The notes under the pieces were generated by a model. That model made no database searches. It was not told the DNA's origin and worked only from the letters and a program-made list of their open reading frames with translations. From CAWDVK01 sp963805715 (GTDB lineage Bacteria > Actinomycetota > Actinomycetes > Streptosporangiales > Streptosporangiaceae): 64,000 nt of DNA. Location of the stretch: contig CAWDVK010000020.1 in the NCBI GenBank assembly GCA_963805715.1, forward strand, positions 496,001 to 560,000, given 5' to 3'. Both the position numbers and the translations under genes were made by a program. This document shows positions 26,588 to 35,182 of this stretch, piece after piece (the first letter of the stretch is position 1; every line of letters starts with the position of its first letter).

Positions 26588-28711
26588 CTACGGCTGGCTC
26601 GCCCGGACCGCGGCGGGGGCGCCGGCCGAGACAGCCCGCTCCTTCCGGTCGCCCGCCAGGTGGCTCGGCCACCACATCCAGCGCCCGATGTCGAGGTTGA
26701 GCGCGGTGACCAGCACCGACCGGACGATGATCGTGTCGAGCAGCACGCCGATCGCCACCGCGAAGCCGATCTCGGTGAAGGTCACCAGCGGCAGGGTGGC
26801 CAGCATCGCGAAGGTGCCGGCCAGCACGAGCCCCGCCGAGGTGATCACGCCGCCGGTGGCGGCCAGGCCGGTGACGGCCCCGCGCCGGGTACCGGATCTG
26901 GCCGATTCCTCGCGGACCCGGGTCATCAGGAAGATGTTGTAGTCAATTCCCAGCGCGACCAGGAAGACGAAGATAAAGAGCGGCACCGAGGTATCCGCCC
27001 CGGCGAAGCCGAAGATGTGCCGGAACGCCAGGGCCGAGAGGCCGAGCGCCGCGCCGAAGGATAGGATCACGGTGCCGATCAGGACCAGTGGCGCGACGGC
27101 CGCGCGCAGCAGCAGCCCGAGGATGATCAGCACCACCAGGAGCACGAGCGGGATGATCACGTTGCGGTCCCTGGTGGCGTACCGCTCCACGTCCATCGCA
27201 ACCGCGGTGCCGCCCCCGACCTTGGCGTCGGCGCCGGGAATGTTGTGCACGGCGGCACGGACCCGGTCCACCGTGGCGTAGGCAGCCGGGCTGTCCGGTC
27301 GGCTGGCCAGGGTGGCCTGCAGGTAGCTCAGGCCGCCGGAGGTGACCGGCGGGGTCACCGCGACGATCCCCGGCGTGGCCGCCAGCGCGGCGCGCAGCTG
27401 CGGGGCGGACCGCGCGTTCCCGATCACGGCCACCGGCTCGCCGGCTCCGGCCGGGAAGTGCCGCGCCAGGACCTGCTCGCCGGCCACCGAGGCCGGCGTG
27501 CCGCGGAAGGACTGCGCCGTGGTCAGCGCGCCGACCTTGAATCCGATCAGGCCGAGCGAGGCGCAGGCCAGCAGCACGGCGGTGACCACCCACACCACCC
27601 GCGGGCGACGGCCGATGGCCTGCCCGACCCGCGACCACAGGCCCTTGGTCGTCGGCTCTTCCGAGCCGTATCGCGGCCGGACCGGCCAGAAGATCCACCG
27701 GCCGGCGATCACCAGCAGCGCGGGCAGCAGCGTGATCATCGCGAGCAGCCCGACCGCGATGCCGATCGCCGCCACCGGGCCGAGGCCGGAGATATCCGCT
27801 GACTCGGCGACCAGCAGGCACAGCATGCCGGCGATCACGGTCGCGGCGCTGGCGATCAGTGCCGGGCCGGCCCGGCGCAGCGCGACCGCCATCGCCTCGT
27901 GCCGGTCCTCGTGCCGGCGCAGTTCCTCCCGGTAACGGGCGATCAGCAGCAGCGCGTAGTCCGTGCTGGCCCCGAGCACCAGCACCACCAGGATCCCGCC
28001 GCTCTGGCCGTTCACCGTCAGGCCGTGCCGGGTCAGCAGGTAGATGACGGCCTCGGCCGCGGTCAGCGCCACGCCCGCTGACATGATCGGCAGCAGCCAC
28101 AGGACCGGGCTGCGGTACGTCAGCAGCAGCAGCAGGATGACCACGGCCAGGGTCGCGTACAGCAGCGTCGTATCGATGCCCTTGAAGATCTTGAGCTCAT
28201 CGGCGGCACTCGCGGCCGGGCCGGTGATATGCACGCTGAGGCCGGGATCCCCCGCCGACGCCGTCGTCTTCAGGCCGCCGACGAACGAGCTGAGGTTGGC
28301 GCTGTAGCCAAGGTCGGCGCCGAGGATGGTCTCGAGCGCCCGGTGATCGCGGGACGGTATCGGGCCGATGACCCGGCCGTGCACGGCGGGCAGCAGGCCG
28401 AAGGCGCGTGCGTCAGCGGCCGCCTTGCGCAGGTCCGCGGCCGTGATCCCGGATGGCCGCACGTAGACGATGACGGCCGGGTTGAGGTTCCTGGAGACGA
28501 ACCTGGCCTGCAGGTTCAGCTCCTGCGTCGACTCGGCGCTAGCCGGCAGGTAGGACGAGGCGTCGTTCTTCTCCGCGCCCTGCAGCTTGCCCGCGAACGA
28601 GCCGGTCAGCGCGATGACGATCAGCCAGAACACGACGACCAGGTACTTGGTCCGCCTGCCGCACGGCAGGGCGGCTATCCGGCTGGCCTTGCTGGAACCT
28701 GCGGTGGTCAC
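26588..28711 (-). CDS. MMPL/RND-family transporter
   Basis: The 707-residue protein has two halves, each with one helix, an extracytoplasmic domain and a bundle of five or so helices, as in MMPL exporters. Conserved proton-relay motifs are visible in both halves: LGASTDYALLLIARYREEL (first) and VALGIDYNIFLMTRVREE (second). MMPL proteins export lipids, siderophores or drugs using the proton gradient. GTG 28711 follows GAGGAGGATCGC. A palindrome 125 bp upstream (28836-28853) is a candidate operator. No substrate can be inferred from the neighbours. Confidence 0.92.
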   Translation of the reverse strand: MTTAGSSKASRIAALPCGRRTKYLVVVFWLIVIALTGSFAGKLQGAEKNDASSYLPASAESTQELNLQARFVSRNLNPAVIVYVRPSGITAADLRKAAADARAFGLLPAVHGRVIGPIPSRDHRALETILGADLGYSANLSSFVGGLKTTASAGDPGLSVHITGPAASAADELKIFKGIDTTLLYATLAVVILLLLLTYRSPVLWLLPIMSAGVALTAAEAVIYLLTRHGLTVNGQSGGILVVLVLGASTDYALLLIARYREELRRHEDRHEAMAVALRRAGPALIASAATVIAGMLCLLVAESADISGLGPVAAIGIAVGLLAMITLLPALLVIAGRWIFWPVRPRYGSEEPTTKGLWSRVGQAIGRRPRVVWVVTAVLLACASLGLIGFKVGALTTAQSFRGTPASVAGEQVLARHFPAGAGEPVAVIGNARSAPQLRAALAATPGIVAVTPPVTSGGLSYLQATLASRPDSPAAYATVDRVRAAVHNIPGADAKVGGGTAVAMDVERYATRDRNVIIPLVLLVVLIILGLLLRAAVAPLVLIGTVILSFGAALGLSALAFRHIFGFAGADTSVPLFIFVFLVALGIDYNIFLMTRVREESARSGTRRGAVTGLAATGGVITSAGLVLAGTFAMLATLPLVTFTEIGFAVAIGVLLDTIIVRSVLVTALNLDIGRWMWWPSHLAGDRKERAVSAGAPAAVRASQP

Positions 28712-28835
28712 GCGATCCTCCTCGGCTCGGGCGCATGCAGTCAGGCAGACCGGGTCTGCCGCCAGAAATCATCGGCTCCGGCCCGCGGCGGCTAGCGCTC
28801 GCCGGCTGCTACGGTGCATCGCATCCAGTCGCGCT

Positions 28836-28853
28836 GTCAAGTTATATCTTGAC
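28836..28853. promoter_or_regulatory. Palindromic operator-like site upstream of the MMPL gene
   Basis: GTCAAG-TTATAT-CTTGAC: perfect 6-bp arms around an AT-rich 6-bp centre, in a region of very high GC. It lies between the MMPL start (28711) and the end of the YCII gene (28902). The form fits a TetR, MarR or PadR dimer, but no such gene is adjacent. Confidence 0.5.
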
Positions 28854-28901
28854 GTCCGAGCGGCGGCTTTCCGGTAACCGCCCGCGGCCAGCATCAGCGC
28901 G

Positions 28902-29258
28902 TCAGTCGCCGGGACCCTCCTGGAACGGGCGCACCTCGACGGGCTCGGCACATGCCCGGGTCGCCCGGCCGGCCCAGGCCAGCGCCGCGTCGAGATCAGC
29001 GGCACTGATGACCCAGAACCCGCCGATGTGCTCCTTGCCCTCGGCGAACGGGCCGTCCGTGGTCAGCATCGCGCCGTCCTGGAGCCGGACCACGGTGGCA
29101 GAACTGGCCGGCTGCAGCCCGCCGGCGAACACCCATGCCCCGGCAGCCTGGAGCTCGGCATTGAAGGCGGCCACGTCCTCGTACGCCTTCGCCATCGCCT
29201 CGGGCGGCCGGGGCTCGGTTCCCTCGACCATGTGCACGCTGAGCAGGTACTGCGTCAT
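28902..29258 (-). CDS. YCII-related domain protein
   Basis: A 118-residue ferredoxin-like-fold protein: MTQYLLSVHMVEGTEPRPPE, then AFNAELQAAGAWVFAGGLQPA, a beta-hairpin with LTTDGPFAEGKEHIGGFWVI, and ALAWAGRATRACAEPVEVRPF. This is the actinobacterial YCII/DGPF-type family, whose members often lie beside ECF sigma factor or dihydrofolate-reductase-like genes; activity is unknown. Its ATG (29256-29258) overlaps the stop of a truncated dihydrofolate-reductase-like gene, so translation was coupled to it. Confidence 0.9.
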   Translation of the reverse strand: MTQYLLSVHMVEGTEPRPPEAMAKAYEDVAAFNAELQAAGAWVFAGGLQPASSATVVRLQDGAMLTTDGPFAEGKEHIGGFWVISAADLDAALAWAGRATRACAEPVEVRPFQEGPGD

Positions 29259-29419
29259 CCGGGCTCCCCTGCGGCGGCGGTCGCCGGCTGGTAGGTGAGC
29301 AGCAGGATACCGTCGCCGGCCGTCGCGGATTCAGTCAGCGTGAGCGTGGCCGCCTGGCCCATCACCGCGGGAAACAGGCGCTTGCCTGCACCGAGGACAA
29401 TCGGGAAGATCCTGCTCAT
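29255..29419 (-). pseudogene. 3' remnant of a dihydrofolate reductase/RibD-like gene
   Basis: From an ATG at 29419 about 54 residues can be read: MSRIFPIVLGAGKRLFP followed by TLTESATAGDGILLLTYQP. This matches the last third of RibD C-terminal/DHFR-like proteins common in actinobacteria (pattern PIVLGxGKRLF...GVxxLxYxP). Nothing resembling the preceding two-thirds with the cofactor site is found upstream. The fragment overlaps the YCII start by four bases, as would an intact partner gene. It may still be translated to start the YCII protein. Confidence 0.7.
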
Positions 29420-29596
29420 CGCCGTCCTCCTCTGGTCCCGGGGAGCCGGGGCATCCGGCTCCCTCTGCTCCCCACACGAACCAGGCCGGCGCAGATCGAC
29501 AGCGCGGGACAGATTTTCTGCACGTTTTCTGCCGGGAAGCCCGGCCATGCGCGGCCAGCCGTGCCACGGGGCACGGACCCGGCGCCGGACGTTTCC

Positions 29597-30196
29597 TTAC
29601 ACCGAGGCCGTGACCGCCTTGATGATGACGGCGTAGAGGTCATGCCATTGCAGCGCGCGGAATCCCGTGGCCGCCAGCAGCCGGGCCGCCCGGCCCTCGG
29701 TGCGCGCTCTGCCCCGGCGCCCGGCCAGCAGCGTGGGCAGCAGCCACGCGGAGAACTGGTCGACGAGGACGAGCGTCCCGCCCGGCACCAGCACCCGGGC
29801 GCACTCGGCCAGCCCGGCCCGCTGGTCCGCCCAGTGATCGAACGAGGTGGTGCTCACCACCAGGTCGACGGTTCCGGCGGGCAGCGGCAGCTGCTCGGCA
29901 ACGCCCGTCCGGTAGCGCACCCGATCATCGGCGGTTAGTGCCGCGGCGACCTCGATCATCGAGGGCGCGGCATCGATCCCGGTCAGCTCCGCCGCCTCCG
30001 GCACCCGCACGGCCAGCTGGCGGAGGAGATAGCCGGTCCCGCACCCAACGTCCAGGACGCGGTGCGGGGCCGGCACGCAGGCCAGGGCGAGCTCCGCGGT
30101 GCGGTCGGCGATCTCGTGGTGCAGCCGGCCTAGCCAGCCATCCTCATAGCCCGGCGCTCGCGCATCGAACGCCGCGACGTCCCGGTCACGCGCCAT
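29597..30196 (-). CDS. Class I SAM-dependent methyltransferase
   Basis: A 199-residue Rossmann-type methyltransferase. Motif I is VLDVGCGTGYLLRQLA, motif II ELTGIDAAPSMIEVA, and the post-motif region VDLVVSTTSFDHW with ARVLVPGGTLVLVDQFS completes a methyltransferase-11/25 pattern. The substrate is not evident. ATG 30196 (MARDRDVAAFDARAPGYED) is preferred over TTG/GTG starts slightly upstream because family members usually begin here. It is a single gene leftward of the small ORF and structured element at 30.4-30.7 kb. Confidence 0.9.
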   Translation of the reverse strand: MARDRDVAAFDARAPGYEDGWLGRLHHEIADRTAELALACVPAPHRVLDVGCGTGYLLRQLAVRVPEAAELTGIDAAPSMIEVAAALTADDRVRYRTGVAEQLPLPAGTVDLVVSTTSFDHWADQRAGLAECARVLVPGGTLVLVDQFSAWLLPTLLAGRRGRARTEGRAARLLAATGFRALQWHDLYAVIIKAVTASV

Positions 30197-30436
30197 ACCT
30201 GATCCTGACACGGCGCTGCCTCCGGCGGCGGGCCGTCTGCGCGTCGTCGGCGCGCGACGGCGGCGGGCTGTCTGCGCGTCAGCGTCGGCCCGGCCCCGGC
30301 CTGCGGATCCTCGGCGAAGAACAGCTCCGGATGGGTCCGGCAGGGCAGCGCGGCGACTGCCTGCCGGAGCGTCCAGGCGCCGGGCTCCCGGCCCGGCCGC
30401 TCAGCGCGGCCGGACCGGGCCGCACCCGCCTGCGGG

Positions 30437-30589
30437 TCACCCATGGCGGGCCGGCAGGCCCGTGCCACGGCTGCCGTGAGTCGCCCGGCGGGCACGGCGG
30501 GCCTTGCGGGCCCGCCGCGCTGCCGACGCCTGATCGCGCAGGTCCCTGCCATGCTCGGTGGCCATGTCCAGGGAGATGGTGGACAACAT
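30437..30589 (-). CDS. Small Arg-rich protein (50 residues) with strong ribosome site
   Basis: ATG 30589 is preceded by GAGGAGGATTC, one of the best ribosome sites in the window. The 50-residue product starts MLSTISLDMATEHGRDLRDQ and continues with an amphipathic, very basic stretch, ASAARRARKARRARRA, before the C-terminus. No signal or membrane segment. Small proteins with an RDLRxxAxxARRARxARR pattern are scattered through actinomycetes; I know no function. The coding frame is too short for ordinary gene callers. A complex RNA structure ends only 5 bases upstream of the ribosome site, suggesting translational or transcriptional control. Confidence 0.6.
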   Translation of the reverse strand: MLSTISLDMATEHGRDLRDQASAARRARKARRARRATHGSRGTGLPARHG

Positions 30590-30601
30590 GAATCCTCCTC
30601 A

Positions 30602-30710
30602 GTCCGGGGCCAGCTCCCTGGCCTCGCATCATCGAGACTGGCCCTAAGGCCACCCCGGACACATCGGGCAGAAGCCTTATCTGCCCGATGCGGCCGGGCC
30701 TTAGCCCGGC
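30602..30710 (-). ncRNA. Candidate structured 5' leader: two hairpins and a four-way cloverleaf
   Basis: Read on the minus strand, three perfect structures stack end to end. First is a 7-bp hairpin with a 4-nt loop (30693-30710). Second is an 11-bp hairpin with a 7-nt loop (30662-30690). Third is a cloverleaf (30602-30660): closing stem 602-607 with 655-660, arm 639-643 with 648-652, arm 623-626 with 633-636, and arm 608-613 with 618-623. Loops share TAAG or its complement. The leader ends beside the ribosome site of the 50-residue ORF. Perfect pairing throughout argues for selection, though the direction of transcription is inferred. It matches no riboswitch class that I recognise. It could also act as a bidirectional terminator on the plus strand. 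Confidence 0.5.
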
Positions 30711-30752
30711 GTATCCGGGCCGGGCGGCCCGCCGACGGCCGGATGGGCGAGG

Positions 30753-31538
30753 ATGGCAGGCGTGACGGGCCGGCCCGGTGAGCACGGCGAGTACCGCGTT
30801 TACGCGGATCTGGCCGCATGGTGGCCGCTGATCTCGCCGCCTGGGGAGTACGCAGCGGAAGCCGCCTACCTGGCCGCGGTGTTCCGCTCGGCCCCGATCG
30901 CGGTCCGCGAGGTACTCGATCTGGGCAGCGGCGGCGGCCATGTCGCCGTGCACCTGAAGGAGCAGTTCTCGCTGACGCTCGCCGACCGCTCGGCACAGAT
31001 GCTGGCGGTCTCCCGGCGGCTCAACCCGGAGTGCGCGCACCTGCGCGCGGACATGCGGACCGCGCGGCTAGGCCGGCTGTTCGACGCCGTCCTGGTGCAC
31101 GACGCTATCGACTACATCACGTCCGAGGATGAGCTGTGCCAGGTGATCGGGACGGCGTTCGCGCACTGCCGGCCGGGCGGCATCGCCGTGTTCGTGCCCG
31201 ATCACATCGCGGACACGTTCCGTCCGCTCAGCGGCCGCGGCGGCGGCAGCGACGCGACCGGCCGCCAGGCGAGCTTCCGGGAGCGGACCTGGGACCCGGA
31301 TCCGGGCGACGACTGGGTTCAGGCCGAGTACGAGTTCACGCTCCGGGCCGCCGGCAGCGCCGTGCAGGTCGTCCGCGAGACGCACCGGCTCGGCGCGTTC
31401 AGCCGCGGCGCCTGGCTCCGGCTGCTGGCCGAGGCAGGCTTCGAGGCGCACGCGGGCGCTCCGCCGGGCACCGTTGCCCGGCTGCCGTCCGAAAGCCGGC
31501 CGCCCGGCAACCTGTTCACCGGGGGCCGGGCGGGCTGA
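30753..31538 (+). CDS. Class I SAM-dependent methyltransferase
   Basis: A 261-residue methyltransferase. After an N-terminal segment with YADLAAWWPLISPPGEY, motif I is VLDLGSGGGHVAVHLK; then LTLADRSAQMLAVSRRLNP, FDAVLVHDAIDYITSEDEL and FAHCRPGGIAVFVPDHI. The region from about residue 170 is beta-rich with RTWDPDPGDDWVQAEYEF, resembling small-molecule methyltransferases. It is rightward and divergent from the small Arg-rich ORF; the structured region at 30.6-30.7 kb lies between them. ATG 30753 or GTG 30762 could be the start. Confidence 0.88.
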   Translation: MAGVTGRPGEHGEYRVYADLAAWWPLISPPGEYAAEAAYLAAVFRSAPIAVREVLDLGSGGGHVAVHLKEQFSLTLADRSAQMLAVSRRLNPECAHLRADMRTARLGRLFDAVLVHDAIDYITSEDELCQVIGTAFAHCRPGGIAVFVPDHIADTFRPLSGRGGGSDATGRQASFRERTWDPDPGDDWVQAEYEFTLRAAGSAVQVVRETHRLGAFSRGAWLRLLAEAGFEAHAGAPPGTVARLPSESRPPGNLFTGGRAG

Positions 31539-31622
31539 CCCGGATAACCGCCGGCGGCCGGCGCAGCGCCGGCGGTCCGCCGGGCCCGGCTGGCCGGCTT
31601 CCCGCGGCGCCGACGGTAGCGG

Positions 31623-32114
31623 TCAGCTGCCATCGGGGAACCCGCCGCGATGCGAGACCGCCGGATAATGCGGCAGGTAGCCGGCCGGGTCGCTGATCAT
31701 GGCCGTCGTGCCGGCCAGGTAGGGCGGGTGGGCGCGCCACCCGTCCGGGTAGGGGCGCAGGCCCTCCGACAGCAGCGGCGCTCCGCCAGGCCGGCGGTAG
31801 AGCGCCTGCAGGGACCCGCGGAGGCTGCTGATGCTCGCCGCGCCGAAGCGATCTTGCCAGCGTTCCTCGATGACGGCGAGCAGCCGGTGATACTCGTCCT
31901 GCGCCCGGCGGCCCCTGGGGGTGAGCCGGGCCAGCCTGAGGCGGCCGCCTGACGGATCCGGCCCGGTCACCAGGTAACCGCGACGCTGCAGCAGCCCGAG
32001 CGACACGGCGATGGACTCCCTGGACAGCCCGGCCAGCCGCGGCAGGTCACGGACCGCGACGCCGTCCTCGCCGCTGACCCGCAGCGCGCTGGCGCAGTAT
32101 CTGGAATGAGTCAA
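31623..32114 (-). CDS. MarR-like winged-helix protein, possibly N-terminally truncated
   Basis: The 163-residue protein contains a winged helix: VAVRDLPRLAGLSRESIAVS (recognition region), LLQRRGYLVTGPDPSGGRLRL (wing) and LTPRGRRAQDEYHRLL. The C-terminus HYPAVSHRGGFPDGS is one I recall from longer actinobacterial MarR-type regulators. The only available start is TTG 32114, and no N-terminal dimerisation helices precede the DNA-binding domain. The next gene upstream ends only 36 bp away, so a longer gene is impossible without deletion. Either truncated or a divergent short form. Confidence 0.6.
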   Translation of the reverse strand: MTHSRYCASALRVSGEDGVAVRDLPRLAGLSRESIAVSLGLLQRRGYLVTGPDPSGGRLRLARLTPRGRRAQDEYHRLLAVIEERWQDRFGAASISSLRGSLQALYRRPGGAPLLSEGLRPYPDGWRAHPPYLAGTTAMISDPAGYLPHYPAVSHRGGFPDGS

Positions 32115-32150
32115 GTTTGCCGCGCTGGTTCCGGCCCGGCGGCCGACCGT

Positions 32151-32648
32151 CTAGCCTGGCGCGGCGGGAACCCCGTCTTCGGCAACCAGGACCGCGTGCA
32201 CCCGCTCCAGGCTGCGGCCGCGGCGCAGCTCCAGGGCCGCTCCGCCCTGGCGGCTGGCGCAGACCAGCGCGCCTGCGGCGCACCACTGCGAGAGCTGGGA
32301 TACCGCGCGGTCATCCCCGTTATCGAGGGCCAGCAGCAGCGTCGCCTCGCGCCGCGGCCCGGCGGCCCGGCCGACCACGACCAGGGCGAGCGGCTCCTCA
32401 CTTGGCTCCGGGACGACCGCCTGCACGCGCAGTTCCGGCCAGTCCAGCGCGGAAACCAGATCCGGCCGGGCGGCACCATCCGCCGGCTCGGGCGCGCCCG
32501 CGCTGCTGTCCCTGGCCAGGCGCCCGGCCCAGATCAGCGCGACGAGCAGGATCAGCGGGAGCACGGTGGCCAGCAACTCTGGCAGTATCACTCTTCGACC
32601 GTAAGCCACCAGCCGCGGCCGTGTCATCAGCGGGTTAGCACTGGCCAT
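32151..32648 (-). CDS. Single-pass membrane protein, function unknown
   Basis: From ATG 32648 the protein has about 165 residues: a short basic N-terminus, one strong membrane helix ILPELLATVLPLILLVALIW (about 21-40), and a soluble C-terminal part with LRVQAVVPEPSEEPLALVVVG and QWCAAGALVCASRQGG. It resembles actinobacterial membrane-anchored alpha/beta proteins without known role. The start is uncertain (ATG 32627 and GTG 32591 are alternatives). It lies 25 bp after the SpoIIE phosphatase gene on the same strand, so it may be co-transcribed with it. Confidence 0.58.
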   Translation of the reverse strand: MASANPLMTRPRLVAYGRRVILPELLATVLPLILLVALIWAGRLARDSSAGAPEPADGAARPDLVSALDWPELRVQAVVPEPSEEPLALVVVGRAAGPRREATLLLALDNGDDRAVSQLSQWCAAGALVCASRQGGAALELRRGRSLERVHAVLVAEDGVPAAPG

Positions 32649-32673
32649 CACCGGGCCGGCGGCGGCCGGCTGA

Positions 32674-34962
32674 TCAGCCCAGGAAAGCGCAGAGGATAGC
32701 CGTGTCGTCGCTGCGTCCGCTGGGCGGCAGCGACTGCTCGACGAGGGTCTCGCAGAGGCTGGCCGGGTCAGTCTCGGCCGCGGACCGCAGCGCCGTGGCG
32801 AGCCGGCTGAGCCCGGCATCGAAGATCTCCCCGCGCCGCTCCACCAGCCCGTCGGTGAACAGCACGAGGATGCTGCCGGAAGCGAAGCTGATCACCTGCT
32901 CGGGACGGGCACCGGTGTCCAGGCCCAGCAGCGGCCTCCTGGCCGCCGCGAGCGTGACGACCGTCCCGTCCGGGCCGCGCAGCAGCAGCGGCGGATGGCC
33001 GGCCAGGCAGTAGCGGATCGTCCGGTCCGCCGGGTCGATGATGGCGGCTGCGGCCGTCGCCAGCGATCCTTCCAGCGTGCGGCCGGCGAACCGGTCCAGC
33101 GCCTCCAGCAAGGCGGCGGGCCCGTGCGTCGGGGCCAGCGCGCGGGCGGCGCTGCGCATCTGCCCCATGGTGATCGCGGCGGTCAGCCCGCGGCCGGCGA
33201 CGTCCCCGACGACGACCAGGATCCGGCCGCCCGGCAGTGGCACGGCGTCATACCAGTCGCCGCCGATGCCGTACTGGGTCTCGGCCGGCATGTAGCGGGC
33301 GCCCAGCCGCACGCCGGGGCACTCGGGCAGGCTCCCGGCCAGCAGGCTGCCCTGCACCAGCTCGACCAGCTCGTGGTCGCTGTCGTGCCGGATCGCGCGG
33401 CTGAGCGCGTCCGCGATCGCGGAGCCCAGGGCGGTCAGCGCGAGCTGCCCGGGGCCGTCGTCGAAGGGGCGTCGCCGGGGGAAGGCCAGCGTCAGGACGC
33501 CCAGCCTGCGCCCGCCGCTGTGCAGGGGAAGCGCCGCCCAGGCCTGATGGCCAGCGGCGACGAGCACCGGGTGGGCGGTCGGGAACCGGGCCGCCAGGTC
33601 TTCGGGCGCGGGCAGGTAGACGGTGCCGGATGTCTCGAGCACCTCCCGTTCCGGCGACCGGACCGAGGCCGGCAGCGCCTGCCAGCTGGCGAGAACGGCC
33701 TCCGGCAGGCCGACCGCGCTGAGGGTCACCAGCTGGTCCGGCTGACGCGGGCTGAGCAGGGACAGCCGCGCTGCCGTCGCGCCGAACGGCGGCAGGCCAT
33801 GCTCGAAGACGGCGTCAGTCACCTCGGCCAGCGATGCCGAGGCCACCAGCGCGGTCATCGCCCGCTGCACCCCCTCGGTGCGCTGGCGCGCCGCACGCTC
33901 GGCCTCCAGCAGCTGCGACCGCCCGAGAGCGTCTGCGGCCAGCCGGGCCACGACCCGGACCTCCTCCTGCTGAGCGGAGGTGAAATCCTGGTCCTGCGCC
34001 CAGGCCACGCCCATCGCGCCGATCACCTGCTGATGCCGGCCGCGCAGGGCCAGGGAGGCCGTCGCCGACAGCCCGGCCGCTACGGTGTCGCGGAGCAGGG
34101 CCGGGTACCGGGTCGCCGTGTCCGACAGGGATGGGAGCCAGACCTCGCCCCCTGACTGCAGGACGGCGCCCAGCGGGGTCGAAGCGTCGACCGGGATGAC
34201 CGCATAGCGCCGCGCGACATCCTCGGTCAGGCTGGCTGCGTGATACAGGTGCGCCGTAGGCGGCGCTGCGTCCGGATCCAGGACCGCGATGTTCGCAAAC
34301 TCGGCTCCGGCCGCCACAGATCCTTCCTCCGCGAGCAGTCGCGCCACCTCGTCGGCTGTTTCTGCCCGGGACATGGTCTGCACCAGATGGCCGAGCTTGG
34401 CCGCCGACGCCGCCGCCCGGCCTGTCGCGGCGGACTCAGCCCACTGGTGCAGGTAGATCGCGCACAAATCAGACAGCGCGAGCAGGAAGTCCTGATCGGC
34501 GCCGGTGAAGTCGTGCTGCTCGGCGAAGCTGATCCCGAGGACGCCGAGCGATACGCCGTTCGCCCGCAGCGGCAGCGCCGCATAAGCCCGCTCGTCCCTC
34601 GGCACCAGCTCGACGATGCGCGGGAACCGGGCGGCCGTGTCAGCCTGCGACGCCAGCCACACCGGCTCCCCCGTCGTCGCCGCGTACGTCAGCGGCAGGG
34701 ACAGGTCTCCGAGCCGCAGCGGTCCGCAGGCCGACCGCTGCCGCGTGGTGTAGCCATGGCTGGCCAGGATCACCACGTCGCCGCCCCTGGTCTGGCCGAC
34801 CACGCCGCCGCTTGAGCCGGTCGCTGCCACGGCCTGCGAGATCAGCAGCTGCGGGGTGTCGGCATCCCGAGGCGCGGCCGCGAGGGCACGCAGCAGCATG
34901 CCCAGCCGGCCACCGCTGCCTTCCTGCAGGCCCGGCGCGGGCTGTTCCTCGGAACCCGGCAC
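32674..34962 (-). CDS. Multi-GAF PP2C/SpoIIE phosphatase
   Basis: The 762-residue protein has three GAF-type modules (about 20-180, 190-355, 360-525), each with ARFPRIVELVP- or PLRANGVSLGVLGISF-like sequences. A C-terminal SpoIIE-type PP2C domain (about 535-760) contains GIGGDWYDAVPLPGGRIL, VVGDVAGRGLTAAITMGQMR, VLFTDGLVERRGE and DDTAILCAFLG, which together supply the metal-binding aspartates. Such proteins dephosphorylate anti-sigma antagonists in partner-switching stress or morphology control. GTG 34962 follows GGGGAGG; an upstream TTG at 35004 has no site. An anti-sigma-type ATPase gene lies 10 kb away (44949-45435), but no antagonist is adjacent. Confidence 0.9.
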   Translation of the reverse strand: MPGSEEQPAPGLQEGSGGRLGMLLRALAAAPRDADTPQLLISQAVAATGSSGGVVGQTRGGDVVILASHGYTTRQRSACGPLRLGDLSLPLTYAATTGEPVWLASQADTAARFPRIVELVPRDERAYAALPLRANGVSLGVLGISFAEQHDFTGADQDFLLALSDLCAIYLHQWAESAATGRAAASAAKLGHLVQTMSRAETADEVARLLAEEGSVAAGAEFANIAVLDPDAAPPTAHLYHAASLTEDVARRYAVIPVDASTPLGAVLQSGGEVWLPSLSDTATRYPALLRDTVAAGLSATASLALRGRHQQVIGAMGVAWAQDQDFTSAQQEEVRVVARLAADALGRSQLLEAERAARQRTEGVQRAMTALVASASLAEVTDAVFEHGLPPFGATAARLSLLSPRQPDQLVTLSAVGLPEAVLASWQALPASVRSPEREVLETSGTVYLPAPEDLAARFPTAHPVLVAAGHQAWAALPLHSGGRRLGVLTLAFPRRRPFDDGPGQLALTALGSAIADALSRAIRHDSDHELVELVQGSLLAGSLPECPGVRLGARYMPAETQYGIGGDWYDAVPLPGGRILVVVGDVAGRGLTAAITMGQMRSAARALAPTHGPAALLEALDRFAGRTLEGSLATAAAAIIDPADRTIRYCLAGHPPLLLRGPDGTVVTLAAARRPLLGLDTGARPEQVISFASGSILVLFTDGLVERRGEIFDAGLSRLATALRSAAETDPASLCETLVEQSLPPSGRSDDTAILCAFLG

Positions 34963-35182
34963 GGCACCTCCCCGATGACCGGCAGCCCGGCCGTCCGTCA
35001 CCAAGGGTAAGTCCGACGGCGCCGGTCAGGAGCCATCAGTCCACGGCCCCGCTGTCGCGGCCGGCCCCGCCTCCGCGCAGCTAGGACTCCGTTTGCCTGG
35101 CGTATGAGTTCCGTGAGCGACGAACTCGCCGCCGGCCCGGCGGCGCATGCTGGTCAGGAGCAGTGAGAACGAGGTAGCCGCG

